This document shows, piece after piece, positions 53,617 to 61,740 of a stretch of DNA of 64,000 nucleotides (positions within the stretch are counted from its first letter, which is position 1; each line of letters begins with the position of its first letter). The stretch is from UBA2862 sp045658005 (GTDB lineage Bacteria; Bacillota; Clostridia; Christensenellales; Aristaeellaceae), in the NCBI GenBank assembly GCA_045658005.1, contig JAZOUD010000122.1:1-64000 (forward strand). Reading direction: 5' to 3'. Both the position numbers and the translations under genes were made by a program. The notes under the pieces were generated by a model, which made no database searches, had not been told where the DNA came from, and saw nothing but the letters and a program-made list of their open reading frames with translations.

Positions 53617-55185
53617 GTGGGAACTTATTTGAATCCGGGGAACGGCGCATTTGCACGCGCCGTCAAAACCAGATATATCGATAAGACCGGCCTGATCGGC
53701 GTGATCAACGGCACGATCGACACGGCCAGGAATCTGACCTGCGTCAGCCGTCCCCGGCGGTTTGGGAAATCCTACGCGGCCCAGATGCTGTGCGCCTACT
53801 ACGACCGGACGGTGGATTCCCGTGAGCTGTTCGCACCGTGGAAAATATCGAAGCAGCAGGACTATGAAACGCATTTGAACCGGTACGACGTGATCTATCT
53901 CGACATGACGAACATCAAGGGAAAGACGAAGCCGGAGGGCTTTGTTTCGTTCCTCGTGGACGCCGTCACCCGGGAACTGCTGGTCGCGTATCCCGACATT
54001 CGCGTCGGCAATGCCTTCGACGAAACGCTTGTGAGCGTCGTCGAAAGGACCGGCAGGCGTTTCATCGTGATCATCGACGAATGGGATGTGCCGATCCGGG
54101 AGTTCAGCGATGAGGTGGGAACTGAATATCTGCTGTTCCTGCGGATGCTGTTCAAGAGCAGCGCGACGACGGCCAAGCTGTTTTCGGCGGTCTACATGAC
54201 GGGCATACTGCCGATCAAGAAGCTGAGGACCCAGTCGGCGCTCTCGGATTTCAGGGAATATACCATGCTGCGCCCCGGGCCGTTCGCCGAATACGTGGGC
54301 TTTACGGAGGATGAGGTCCGCGAGCTGTGCGGGGAGTACGGCGTCGACTTTTCCGATATGAAGCGGTGGTACGACGGCTATGAACTGAAGGGGGTCGGTT
54401 CCGTTTACAATCCCAATTCGGTGATGAGCGCCATAGAAAGCGGGGAATTCGATTCCTACTGGTCCCGGTCCTCGGCGGCGGACAACCTGCTCGACTTCAT
54501 CAGGTGGGACGTGGACGGCCTGCGCCAGGCGATCATCGCCCTCATGGGCGGCGTATCCCTCGAGATCGATACGCTGTATTACGACAACGACCTGACATAC
54601 GATACCCGGGACGCGGCGCTGACGATGCTCGTGCACCTGGGGTATCTGACCTATAACCAGGCGGAGCACACGGTCCGCATTCCCAACGAGGAGATACGGC
54701 TGGAATTTACGCGGGCGCTGAGGAAGGCGAACAACGGCGAGACCCTGGCGCGGGTGCGCGAGAGCGACAAGCTGATCCTGGATACGATCCACGGAAAGGC
54801 CGAGGCGGTGGCGGCGCAGGTCGGTCGGGTCCACGAGGAGGTGTCGAACCCGCTGAACCGCAACAGCGAGGCTTCGCTGCGGGCGGCCATACAGGTGGCC
54901 TACTTCGCCTACAAGGACTATTACCTGAAGCTGGAGGAGCTGCCCACGGGGAAGGGCTATGCCGATATCGTTTATATCCCGAAGCCGGGAAAGGGCGTGC
55001 CGGCGCTGCTGGTGGAGCTGAAGTGGAACGAAGGCGCGGACACCGCGATCCGGCAGATCAAGGAGAAGGGCTATGCCGACGGGCTGAAGGACTTCGGTAC
55101 GGAGCTGCTTCTGGTGGGGATCGGCTACGACCGGGACGGCAAGGCGTACCGGTGCCGGATCGACAGATGGGAGAAGCCGGACTGA
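53617..55185 (+). CDS. AAA-ATPase-like / PD-(D/E)XK nuclease-domain protein (DUF1703 type), complete
   Basis: The start is a GTG at 53617 (GGGAGGTG upstream); the paralogue at 45812 starts with ATG at the same residue. The protein has 522 residues. YLNPGNGAFARAVKTRYIDKTGLI and the P-loop SRPRRFGKSYAAQM mark the AAA-ATPase_like domain, with Walker B RFIVIIDEWDVPIREF and KRWYDGYEL. The terminal PD-(D/E)XK domain has YADIVYIPKP and ALLVELKW. Such proteins are very abundant in gut Firmicutes and Bacteroidetes, often in multiple copies. Their function is unproven; defence or mobile-element roles have been suggested. A weak promoter (TTGCAG, 17 bases, TATGCT) is at 53557-53585. Confidence 0.88.
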   Translation: MGTYLNPGNGAFARAVKTRYIDKTGLIGVINGTIDTARNLTCVSRPRRFGKSYAAQMLCAYYDRTVDSRELFAPWKISKQQDYETHLNRYDVIYLDMTNIKGKTKPEGFVSFLVDAVTRELLVAYPDIRVGNAFDETLVSVVERTGRRFIVIIDEWDVPIREFSDEVGTEYLLFLRMLFKSSATTAKLFSAVYMTGILPIKKLRTQSALSDFREYTMLRPGPFAEYVGFTEDEVRELCGEYGVDFSDMKRWYDGYELKGVGSVYNPNSVMSAIESGEFDSYWSRSSAADNLLDFIRWDVDGLRQAIIALMGGVSLEIDTLYYDNDLTYDTRDAALTMLVHLGYLTYNQAEHTVRIPNEEIRLEFTRALRKANNGETLARVRESDKLILDTIHGKAEAVAAQVGRVHEEVSNPLNRNSEASLRAAIQVAYFAYKDYYLKLEELPTGKGYADIVYIPKPGKGVPALLVELKWNEGADTAIRQIKEKGYADGLKDFGTELLLVGIGYDRDGKAYRCRIDRWEKPD

Positions 55186-55233
55186 TCGTTTGGAACACAG
55201 GACGTTAAATATCTGTACGCCATGCCCTGCCCC

Positions 55234-55263
55234 TTGACACGGACGTCCTGGCTCTGCTATAAT
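55234..55263 (+). promoter_or_regulatory. Sigma-70-type promoter of rplJL
   Basis: Consensus TTGACA and TATAAT, 18 bases apart. This is the strongest-looking promoter in the window, as expected for ribosomal genes. Confidence 0.85.
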
Positions 55264-55269
55264 TCCTCT

Positions 55270-55393
55270 TGGCTTTTGAAAGGCTCTGTGCCACAGACAG
55301 CGAGTGCGTATGCGTAAACCTTCGGGTGCTCGCCGAGGCGCAACGGATGGTTGAATGTTTATACCGCCCTTGCGTCTTGCGCAAGGGTTTTTT
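55270..55393 (+). promoter_or_regulatory. Ribosomal protein L10 leader
   Basis: The leader between the promoter and rplJ has features of the L10 autoregulatory leader: CCACAGACAGCGAGTGCG, a GGTGCTCGCCGAGG segment that pairs with it, and a terminator hairpin CCCTTGCG TCTTG CGCAAGGG followed by six T (55367-55393). Excess L10-L12 complex would bind the kink-turn and favour termination. Confidence 0.85.
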
Positions 55394-55457
55394 AATGGCC
55401 GTCACGGCACCGGCAGCGCCGGGGCCGATCTGTGGACGGAATGTGAGGTGTTAGAAA

Positions 55458-55955
55458 ATGTCCAAGAATATCGAGGCGAAGAAGGGCGTCGTGGCCGACA
55501 TCAGGCAGAAGTTTGAGAAGGCACAGAGCGCCGTTCTGGTAGACTATCGCGGCCTGAACGTCGCGGAGGATACCGAGCTTCGCAACCTGCTGCGCAAGGC
55601 GGGCGTTGAATACGCGGTTCTGAAGAACACGATGATCAACCTGGCCGTGAGGGACATGGGAATTGACGACATCAAGGCCCATCTGGAAGGCCCCACCGCA
55701 GTGGCCTTCGGCATGGAGGATGCAGTCGCCCCCGCCAAGGTGCTCTCCGACTTCATGAAGAAGACGAAGAAGATGAGCGTCAAGTGCGGCGTGGTCGACG
55801 GTGCCTACATCGACGAGAAGGGCGTGGAAGCGCTGGCGAATACCCCCAGCCGCGAGGTCCTCATCGCGAGGATCATGGGCAGCATGATGAGCTCTGTGTC
55901 CAAGTTCGTGTACTGCGTGGAGGCTATCCGCAAGAAGCAGGCCGGCGAGGAATAA
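55458..55955 (+). CDS. rplJ: Ribosomal protein L10
   Basis: The 165-residue protein is a standard bacterial L10: KGVVADIRQKFEKAQSAVLVDYRGLNV, LRNLLRKAGVEYAVLKNTMI and EGPTAVAFGMEDAVAPAKVL. The carboxy-terminal helix that binds L7/L12 dimers is present. It forms the base of the ribosomal stalk. It follows the L10 leader with GAGGTG before the start and lies 51 bp upstream of rplL. Confidence 0.96.
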   Translation: MSKNIEAKKGVVADIRQKFEKAQSAVLVDYRGLNVAEDTELRNLLRKAGVEYAVLKNTMINLAVRDMGIDDIKAHLEGPTAVAFGMEDAVAPAKVLSDFMKKTKKMSVKCGVVDGAYIDEKGVEALANTPSREVLIARIMGSMMSSVSKFVYCVEAIRKKQAGEE

Positions 55956-56006
55956 CCGCCGCCTGAACCCAAACGAGAATTTACTATAATTATGGAGGAT
56001 ATAATC

Positions 56007-56387
56007 ATGGCTAACAATGCTGAGATCATCGCTGCGATTGAGAAGATGACGATCCTTGAGCTGGCTGACCTGGTCAAGGAAATGGAAGAGAAGTTCGGCG
56101 TGTCCGCCGCGGCTCCCGTGGTCGTGGGCGGCGCTGTGGCCGGCGGCGAGGCCGCTGCGGCTGAGGAAGAGAAGACCGAGTTCGACGTGATCCTGAAAGA
56201 CGCCGGCGCCAAGAAGCTGAACGTCATCAAGATCATCCGCGAGGTAAAGCCCGGCCTGGGCCTGAAGGAAGCCAAGGCTCTGGCGGACGAGGCGCCCTCC
56301 ACTCTGGCAGAAGGCATCACCAAGGAAGCGGCCGAGGAAATGAAGAAGAAGTTCGAAGAAGCCGGCGCCGTGATCGAGATCAAGTAA
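56007..56387 (+). CDS. rplL: Ribosomal protein L7/L12
   Basis: The start is the ATG at 56007 with GGAGG upstream, giving 126 residues. The amino-terminal dimerisation helix (MTILELADLVKEMEEKFGV), Ala-rich hinge, and carboxy-terminal factor-binding domain (TEFDVILKDAGAKKLNVIKIIREVKPGLGLKEAK) are complete. Unlike the usual order, it is followed by a terminator and rpmG rather than rpoB. Confidence 0.97.
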   Translation: MANNAEIIAAIEKMTILELADLVKEMEEKFGVSAAAPVVVGGAVAGGEAAAAEEEKTEFDVILKDAGAKKLNVIKIIREVKPGLGLKEAKALADEAPSTLAEGITKEAAEEMKKKFEEAGAVIEIK

Positions 56388-56402
56388 TTAAGGCGCACAT
56401 TA

Positions 56403-56438
56403 TAGGACCATGCGCCGCAGGCGCATGGTCCTATTTGG
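56403..56438 (+). terminator. Terminator after rplL
   Basis: TAGGACCATGCGCC, loop GCA, GGCGCATGGTCCTA gives a perfect 14 bp stem followed by TTTGGG, 16 bp after the stop. Confidence 0.8.
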
Positions 56439-56490
56439 GAAGGCGCATCGCCCGAATATTGTAAAATTTGCACAATTTCGCCTTATTGTC

Positions 56491-56519
56491 TTGCATTTGG
56501 CGGGGGGCTATTTTATAAT
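56491..56519 (+). promoter_or_regulatory. Sigma-70-type promoter of rpmG-secE-nusG
   Basis: TTGCAT and TATAAT are 17 bases apart, about 112 bp upstream of rpmG. Confidence 0.75.
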
Positions 56520-56631
56520 ATACCAGTCTGCCCCGGTTGTGGGCTGCTGTTGTCGACGGCAAAAGCCGTTGCGGGCATCGGTGGCCGCAGGTTTTGCGGG
56601 CGCCGAAAAAACACATGGGGAGGTGTCAAGC

Positions 56632-56793
56632 ATGGCATCGGATAAGCGAATCAAGGTTACGCTGGCGTGCAGCGAATGCAAGCAGCGCAATTACAATACC
56701 ATGAAGAACAAGAAGAACGATCCCGATCGTTTGGAGATGCACAAGTATTGCCGCTTCTGCAAGAAGCATACCAGCCACAAGGAGACCAAGTAA
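56632..56793 (+). CDS. rpmG: Ribosomal protein L33
   Basis: This 53-residue protein keeps both zinc-binding pairs (CSECKQRNY and CRFCKKHTSHKETK). GGGAGGTG precedes the start. rpmG-secE-nusG is the conserved order. The tRNA-Trp gene sometimes found between rpmG and secE is absent; the 106 bp gap shows only GC-rich inverted repeats. Confidence 0.95.
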   Translation: MASDKRIKVTLACSECKQRNYNTMKNKKNDPDRLEMHKYCRFCKKHTSHKETK

Positions 56794-56899
56794 GCTACCT
56801 TGTGCAAGCGGCGGGCCGCGCTGACGCGGCCGGCTGGGCCGGCGCCTGACAGGGGCGTCGGCAATCGCCGTATACTGCCATAGACAAGGATGTGAAAGC

Positions 56900-57142
56900 A
56901 TGGCAAAGGAAGAGAACAAGAATACCAAGCCCGGTTTCTTCCAGAGGATCGCAGATTTCTTCAAGGGCATCGGTCGCAGCTTCAAGAACATGTTCCACGA
57001 GCTGAAGAAGGTCTCCTGGCCCACCAAGAAGGATCTGATCAACTACTCCGTGGTGGTATTCGTATTCATGATCGTCATGGGCGTGATCATCGGCGTGTTT
57101 GACCTGGGCGCCGGCGCGCTGATCAAGCTGATCACCGGCTGA
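56900..57142 (+). CDS. secE: Preprotein translocase subunit SecE
   Basis: The 80-residue protein has the SecE signature FHELKKVSWPTKKDLINYS, followed by a single membrane span VVVFVFMIVMGVIIGVFDLG. It stabilises SecY in the translocon. It lies 17 bp upstream of nusG. Confidence 0.95.
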   Translation: MAKEENKNTKPGFFQRIADFFKGIGRSFKNMFHELKKVSWPTKKDLINYSVVVFVFMIVMGVIIGVFDLGAGALIKLITG

Positions 57143-57159
57143 TTGTCAAGGAGCCGAAT

Positions 57160-57687
57160 ATGTCTGAAAACGCGGATATCAAATGGTATGTCGTGCATAC
57201 CTATTCCGGCTATGAGAACAAGGTGCGGGACAGCCTGCTGAAGGCCGTTGAGAACAACGGCATGCAGGACAAGATCGTGGACGTGCGCATACCGGTGGAA
57301 GAAGCCGTCGAAATCAAGAACAACAAGCGCAAGGTGGTGCAGCGCAAGCTGCTGCCCAGCTATGTGATCGTCAAGATGGAGATGACCAACGAGACGTGGT
57401 ACGTTGTGCGCAACACACGCGGCGTCACCGGCTTCGTGGGCTCCGGCAACAAGGCTACGCCCCTGTCGGAGACCGACTTCGCCTCCATATTCGATACAGC
57501 GCCCCAGACCCGCATCGACATACAGGTGGGCGACGAGGTGCGTATACTGACCGGCCTGTTCGAGAACTTCACCGGCAAGGTGACGGCCATCGACCCGGCA
57601 ACCCAGCAGCTGAGCGTCACCGTGCCCATGCTCAAGCGTGAGACCAGCGTGGAGCTGGCCTACGACGAGGTCGTCCGAGTGGACTGA
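57160..57687 (+). CDS. nusG: Transcription termination/antitermination protein NusG
   Basis: The 175-residue protein has an NGN domain (KWYVVHTYSGYENKVRDSLL, RKLLPSYVIVKMEMTNETWY, RGVTGFVGSGNK) and a KOW domain (DEVRILTGLFENFTGKVTAI). It links RNA polymerase to ribosomes or Rho. It lies 108 bp upstream of rplK. Confidence 0.96.
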   Translation: MSENADIKWYVVHTYSGYENKVRDSLLKAVENNGMQDKIVDVRIPVEEAVEIKNNKRKVVQRKLLPSYVIVKMEMTNETWYVVRNTRGVTGFVGSGNKATPLSETDFASIFDTAPQTRIDIQVGDEVRILTGLFENFTGKVTAIDPATQQLSVTVPMLKRETSVELAYDEVVRVD

Positions 57688-57795
57688 TCTCGTCGCATCG
57701 GTAGACTGAATGCCCGGCCACGGCCGGATTTTCAGTGAGTGGGAGGGACAGACAATGTTCCGCTTCACCACATACATGTAGAGGAGGAAACCCAA

Positions 57796-58221
57796 ATGGC
57801 AAAGAAAGTTACTGCGCTTATCAAGCTGCAGGTGCCCGCCGGCAAGGCGACGCCCGCGCCGCCCATCGGCCCCGCGCTCGGCCAGCACGGCGTTAACATC
57901 CCCGGATTCTGCAAGGAATTCAACGATCGCACCGGCAAGCAGGCCGGCCTGATCATCCCGGTGGTCATCACCGTCTACCAGGACCGTTCCTTCACCTTCA
58001 TCACCAAGACCCCTCCGGCCCCCGTGCTGATCAAGAAGGCCTGCGGCATCGAGCACGCCTCCGGCCGTCCCAACAAGGACAAGGTGGCCAACATCACCAA
58101 GGCCCAGGTCCGCGAGATCGCCGAGCTGAAGATGCCCGATCTGAACGCCGCCTCCATTGAGGCCGCGATGAGCATGATCGCCGGTACCGCCCGCTCCATG
58201 GGCGTCGTGGTGGTCGACTAA
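57796..58221 (+). CDS. rplK: Ribosomal protein L11
   Basis: The start is the ATG at 57796 with AGGAGG upstream, giving 141 residues. IKLQVPAGKATPAPPIGPALGQHGVNI and PPAPVLIKKACGI are typical, as is the terminal GTARSMGVVV. It forms the GTPase-associated centre with 23S rRNA. Confidence 0.97.
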   Translation: MAKKVTALIKLQVPAGKATPAPPIGPALGQHGVNIPGFCKEFNDRTGKQAGLIIPVVITVYQDRSFTFITKTPPAPVLIKKACGIEHASGRPNKDKVANITKAQVREIAELKMPDLNAASIEAAMSMIAGTARSMGVVVVD

Positions 58222-58286
58222 GAAGGTATAGCACCAGAATCGTGGGAGGATCGAAGGATCCGCTTGACCACAAGGAGGATGTATTC

Positions 58287-58973
58287 ATGAAAAAGGGTAA
58301 GAAATATTCCGATAGCCTGAAGCTGATCGATCGCACTAAGCAGTATGATCCCGAGGAGGCCATCGCGCTGGTCAAAAAGACCGCCAAGGCCAAGTTTGAC
58401 GAGACCGTGGAGATTTCCGTCCGCCTGGGCGTCGATCCCCGTCACGCCGACCAGCAGGTCCGCGGCGCGGTGGTGCTGCCCAACGGCACAGGCAAGACCG
58501 TGCGCGTGCTGGTGATCTGCAAGGCCGACAAGGCCGCCGAGGCCGAGGCCGCCGGCGCGGATTACGTGGGCGCAGAGGACATGGTCGCCAAAATCCAGGG
58601 CGGCTGGTTCGACTTCGACGTGGTCGTCGCCACTCCCGACATGATGGGTCAGGTTGGTCGCCTGGGCCGCATCCTGGGCCCCAAGGGCCTGATGCCCAGT
58701 CCCAAGGCCGGCACCGTCACCATGAACGTGACGCAGGCCATCCACGATATCAAAGCCGGTAAGGTCGAGTATCGCGTGGACAAGACCGCCATCATCCACT
58801 GCCCCGTGGGCAAGGCTTCCTTTGACGAGCAGAAGCTGGTCGAGAACCTCCGCGTGCTGATGGAGGCCATCATCAAGGCCAAGCCCGCCGCCGCCAAGGG
58901 CACCTATATCCGCTCCGCCGTGATCTCCAGCACCATGGGCCCCGGCATCAAGCTGAATTCCCTGAAGTTCTGA
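58287..58973 (+). CDS. rplA: Ribosomal protein L1
   Basis: The start is the ATG at 58287 (AAGGAGG upstream), giving 228 residues. ETVEISVRLGVDPRHADQQVRGAVVLP, LGRILGPKGLMPSPKAGTVT and IGHCP-type IIHCPVGKASF are present. In most Firmicutes rplJ follows here; in this window a terminator does, and rplJL is located upstream instead. Confidence 0.96.
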   Translation: MKKGKKYSDSLKLIDRTKQYDPEEAIALVKKTAKAKFDETVEISVRLGVDPRHADQQVRGAVVLPNGTGKTVRVLVICKADKAAEAEAAGADYVGAEDMVAKIQGGWFDFDVVVATPDMMGQVGRLGRILGPKGLMPSPKAGTVTMNVTQAIHDIKAGKVEYRVDKTAIIHCPVGKASFDEQKLVENLRVLMEAIIKAKPAAAKGTYIRSAVISSTMGPGIKLNSLKF

Positions 58974-58990
58974 TTTCAACGAGAGCTGTT

Positions 58991-59020
58991 TTCCCCCTCC
59001 GAAAGGAGGGGGAATTTTTT
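58991..59020 (+). terminator. Terminator of the rpmG-rplA operon
   Basis: TTCCCCCTCC, loop GAAA, GGAGGGGGAA followed by TTTTTT, 18 bp after the rplA stop. Confidence 0.95.
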
Positions 59021-59109
59021 GGCGTCGTAGCTGTTCGGTGAAGCAACTGCATCATGTCATTCCATTACACAGAATTGAGAAATACTGTAAAGTGACATGG
59101 AAAATGCGC

Positions 59110-59137
59110 TTGACAAATATGCGGGAGATGGTATATC
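59110..59137 (+). promoter_or_regulatory. Promoter of the leucine-rich repeat protein gene
   Basis: TTGACA and TATATC are 16 bases apart, about 50 bp before the start. The DNA from 59021 is otherwise non-coding and AT-rich. Confidence 0.65.
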
Positions 59138-59187
59138 ATTTAACAAGCAGGTTACGGACCTGAAAAAATTCTGTGGAGGGATTTGAC

Positions 59188-61398
59188 ATGAAGCAATGGA
59201 GACGACTGCTTGCCGTGCTGCTGGCGGCGCTGCTGACCTGTGCGCTGCCGCTGGCGGCGCTGGCGGAGCCGGTCATCGCAGGGGACGACGGGCTTGCCCT
59301 GGAGCTGGCGGGCGATGCCCTGGAGATCGGGGACGTGTCGAGGCCGGACGCGGCAGAGCTGGAGATCGGGCTGGCGGAGCCGGTGAACGTTGATGCTGCC
59401 CTTGACCTTCAGGACAACCCGGGCGAGGGGGGCGAAGAGGATCCGGAAGGCGAGGGAGGCGAAGCGGTCGACGACGGCTTTGACGTCGAGGACGGCGTGG
59501 TGACCGGCTATCACGGCGAGGGCGGGGACATCGTCATACCCACGACCGCTACGGCCATCGGCCCATGGGCGTTCGCTGAATCCCCCCTGGTGACCGGCGT
59601 AACGATTCCGGGCAATATCCAGGACATCGGACAGGGCTGCTTCTCCAACTGCCCCAACCTGACCCGCGTGACCATTGAGGACGGCCCAACCGTGATCCGC
59701 CACGCCGCTTTCTCGGAATGCCCGAAGCTGAAGGAGGTTTCTGTTCCCGGCAGCGTGAAGCAGATCGAAGGGGCTGCGTTTAACACGTGCAGCGCACTGA
59801 AAAAGCTGACGCTGGGGAACGGTATTGAGGACATCGGCTGGAATGTCTTTCAAAACTGCACGAGCCTGACGAAGGTCACGATTCCGGACAGTGTGAAGGC
59901 CTTGGGAGAAGGCTGCTTCATGGGCTGCAGCGCTTTGGCAAGCCTGGCGCTCCCTGAAAGCCTGGACAGCCTTGAACAAGAGGCGTTCCAGGACTGCACT
60001 AGCCTGAAGAGCGTGACGATTCCCGGCAGTGTCAAGAAGCTCCAATGTACTTTCAAGAACTGCTCCAACCTGAAGAAGGTGACGATCAAAGAGGGCTTGG
60101 AATACCTCTATGACGACGTATTTGGCGATTGCGTGAAGCTGAAGAGCGTGACGCTGCCGAATACACTCAAGCACATCGGCCAGGGGACCTTCTACGGCTG
60201 CGCCGCCCTGAAGAGCATTAAGATTCCGGAGAGCGTGGAGTCGCTGGAAAGCTATGCGTTCGGACATTGCAACGGCCTGACGAGCGTGACAATTCCTGCC
60301 GGGGTCAGGGAATTTGAGGGCAATCCCTTCATCGGATGTCTCAATCTGAAGAAGATCGTCGTCGCAAAGGGTAACGCCAGCTTTGTCTTCTCAGGCGGAC
60401 TGCTGTATACCCGGGATATGAAGACGTTGATCTGCTGCGTGGGGAGCCGCACAAGCGCGACGATTGTGGATGGCGTGAAGACGATCGGCGATCGGGCGTT
60501 CGAACATTGTGACAGGCTGAAGGATGTGACGATCCCCGGGAGCGTCAGGACCATCGGTGAAGGCGCCTTCGAGTACTGCATCAGGTTGAAGAAAGTGTCG
60601 ATTCCCGAGGGTGTCAAGACCCTGGAATACTGTGCCTTCTCGGATTGCGGAGCGCTTGAGCGTGTGGAGATGCCCAGAAGCCTGCGAACCATCGGCGACG
60701 AAGCCTTCCTTGGCTGTGCCGCGCTGAAGATCGTGATTATTCCCTCTGGCGTAAAGAGCATTGGAGAAAACGTGTTTAACTATCAAGACGATGAAGGGGA
60801 CCATCCAGTGAAGGCGGTCTTCATCGTCGAGGACGGCTCCTATGCCCAGAAGTACGCGAAGGAAAACGGGCTTGCCGTGCGCATCGACCTGTCGAAGGCG
60901 AAGGTCACCGTTATTGAAGACTGTGTCTATACAGGGAAGGCTCTGAAGCCGACCAAAATCGCCCTTCAGTTGAACGGGAAATACTTGCAGATTGTGATAG
61001 GCGTTGATTGTAAGCTCTCCTACAAGAACAACAAGGCCGTCGGCACCGCCACGGTGACCGTCACCGGCATAGGCGGCTACGCCGGCAGCGCTTCGGGCAG
61101 CTTCGACATCAACCCGAAGCCGGTGGACGGACTGAAGCTCGAAGCCGGCGCGAAGCGGCTGACCGCCAGCTGGAAGAAGGGCAAGGGGATCACGGGCTAC
61201 CAGCTCGAGTACAGTCTGAAGAAGAACTTCGCATCCGCAAAGAAGGTGAGCATTGCCAAGGCCGGCACGGTCAGCAGGGTCATCAAGGGCCTGCAATCCG
61301 GTAAAAAATGGTATGTGCGCATCCGGGCCTATAAGAAGGTGAACGGCAAGACCTACTGGTCCGCCTGGTCCGACGCACAGAGCGTAAAGGTGAAATAG
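59188..61398 (+). CDS. Secreted BspA-like leucine-rich repeat protein with fibronectin-type tail
   Basis: The start is the ATG at 59188 (GGAGGG upstream), giving 736 residues. The signal peptide (LLAVLLAALLTCALPLAALA) is followed by an acidic Gly/Glu spacer. About sixteen LRR_5 repeats of roughly 23 residues follow, of the form L..VTIPGSVK.IG..AF..C. After them, near 590-640, is a beta domain with KAKVTVIEDCVYTGKALKP and CKLSYKNNKAVGTATVTVTG (as in other clostridial surface proteins). A terminal fibronectin type III-like domain has GYQLEYSLKKNFASAKK and WYVRIRAYKKVNGKTYWSAWS. There is no LPXTG or SLH anchor. It is probably an extracellular adhesin-type protein. Confidence 0.9.
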   Translation: MKQWRRLLAVLLAALLTCALPLAALAEPVIAGDDGLALELAGDALEIGDVSRPDAAELEIGLAEPVNVDAALDLQDNPGEGGEEDPEGEGGEAVDDGFDVEDGVVTGYHGEGGDIVIPTTATAIGPWAFAESPLVTGVTIPGNIQDIGQGCFSNCPNLTRVTIEDGPTVIRHAAFSECPKLKEVSVPGSVKQIEGAAFNTCSALKKLTLGNGIEDIGWNVFQNCTSLTKVTIPDSVKALGEGCFMGCSALASLALPESLDSLEQEAFQDCTSLKSVTIPGSVKKLQCTFKNCSNLKKVTIKEGLEYLYDDVFGDCVKLKSVTLPNTLKHIGQGTFYGCAALKSIKIPESVESLESYAFGHCNGLTSVTIPAGVREFEGNPFIGCLNLKKIVVAKGNASFVFSGGLLYTRDMKTLICCVGSRTSATIVDGVKTIGDRAFEHCDRLKDVTIPGSVRTIGEGAFEYCIRLKKVSIPEGVKTLEYCAFSDCGALERVEMPRSLRTIGDEAFLGCAALKIVIIPSGVKSIGENVFNYQDDEGDHPVKAVFIVEDGSYAQKYAKENGLAVRIDLSKAKVTVIEDCVYTGKALKPTKIALQLNGKYLQIVIGVDCKLSYKNNKAVGTATVTVTGIGGYAGSASGSFDINPKPVDGLKLEAGAKRLTASWKKGKGITGYQLEYSLKKNFASAKKVSIAKAGTVSRVIKGLQSGKKWYVRIRAYKKVNGKTYWSAWSDAQSVKVK

Positions 61399-61640
61399 AC
61401 ATCCCGTCCCGGATGTATCCGTACCTTCTGTGGCGGCCCGGGAGCCGCTGCTACAGGCGTCGCTTATTGTAACGGCGACACGAAGTCAGTCCTTCAGGGC
61501 AGCGCCTGCGCAGCGAAGCAAATCCTTCAGGGCGCCGCCCTGACTGAACGGAGACGAGCAGGCAACCCTGCCGGTACGTATTGAGATAATGACAGCACCC
61601 CCACCCGCGGATATCCCGGGTGGGGCTTTATACGGATTTG
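61399..61640. other. Non-coding region with short repeats and a terminator
   Basis: No gene is supported. A degenerate TGTGGCGGC...GCCGCTGCTAC hairpin lies near 61430. TCCTTCAGGGC occurs twice (about 61490 and 61528) with GCCCTGACTGA as inverted partner. The terminator at 61599 follows. Confidence 0.6.
61599..61630 (+). terminator. Terminator downstream of the leucine-rich repeat gene
   Basis: CCCCACCCG and CGGGTGGGG form a 9 bp stem with a 9-base loop, followed by CTTTAT. Confidence 0.65.
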
Positions 61641-61667
61641 CATGATCAGGGGGAGACGTGGTATAAT
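61638..61667 (+). promoter_or_regulatory. Promoter of the clostripain-family gene
   Basis: TTGCAT and a perfect TATAAT are 18 bases apart, about 73 bp before the start codon. Confidence 0.65.
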
Positions 61668-61740
61668 GATGCCATATAAGGCACATTTCAGGGCGCGACG
61701 GCCGGTATATGGCGTTTGATCCGGCAGGAAGGGCGATATC

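Noticed and set aside
56794..56899. A tRNA-Trp gene between rpmG and secE, as in many bacteria
   Set aside because: No cloverleaf, TTCGA arm or CCA anticodon loop could be found in the 106 bp gap.
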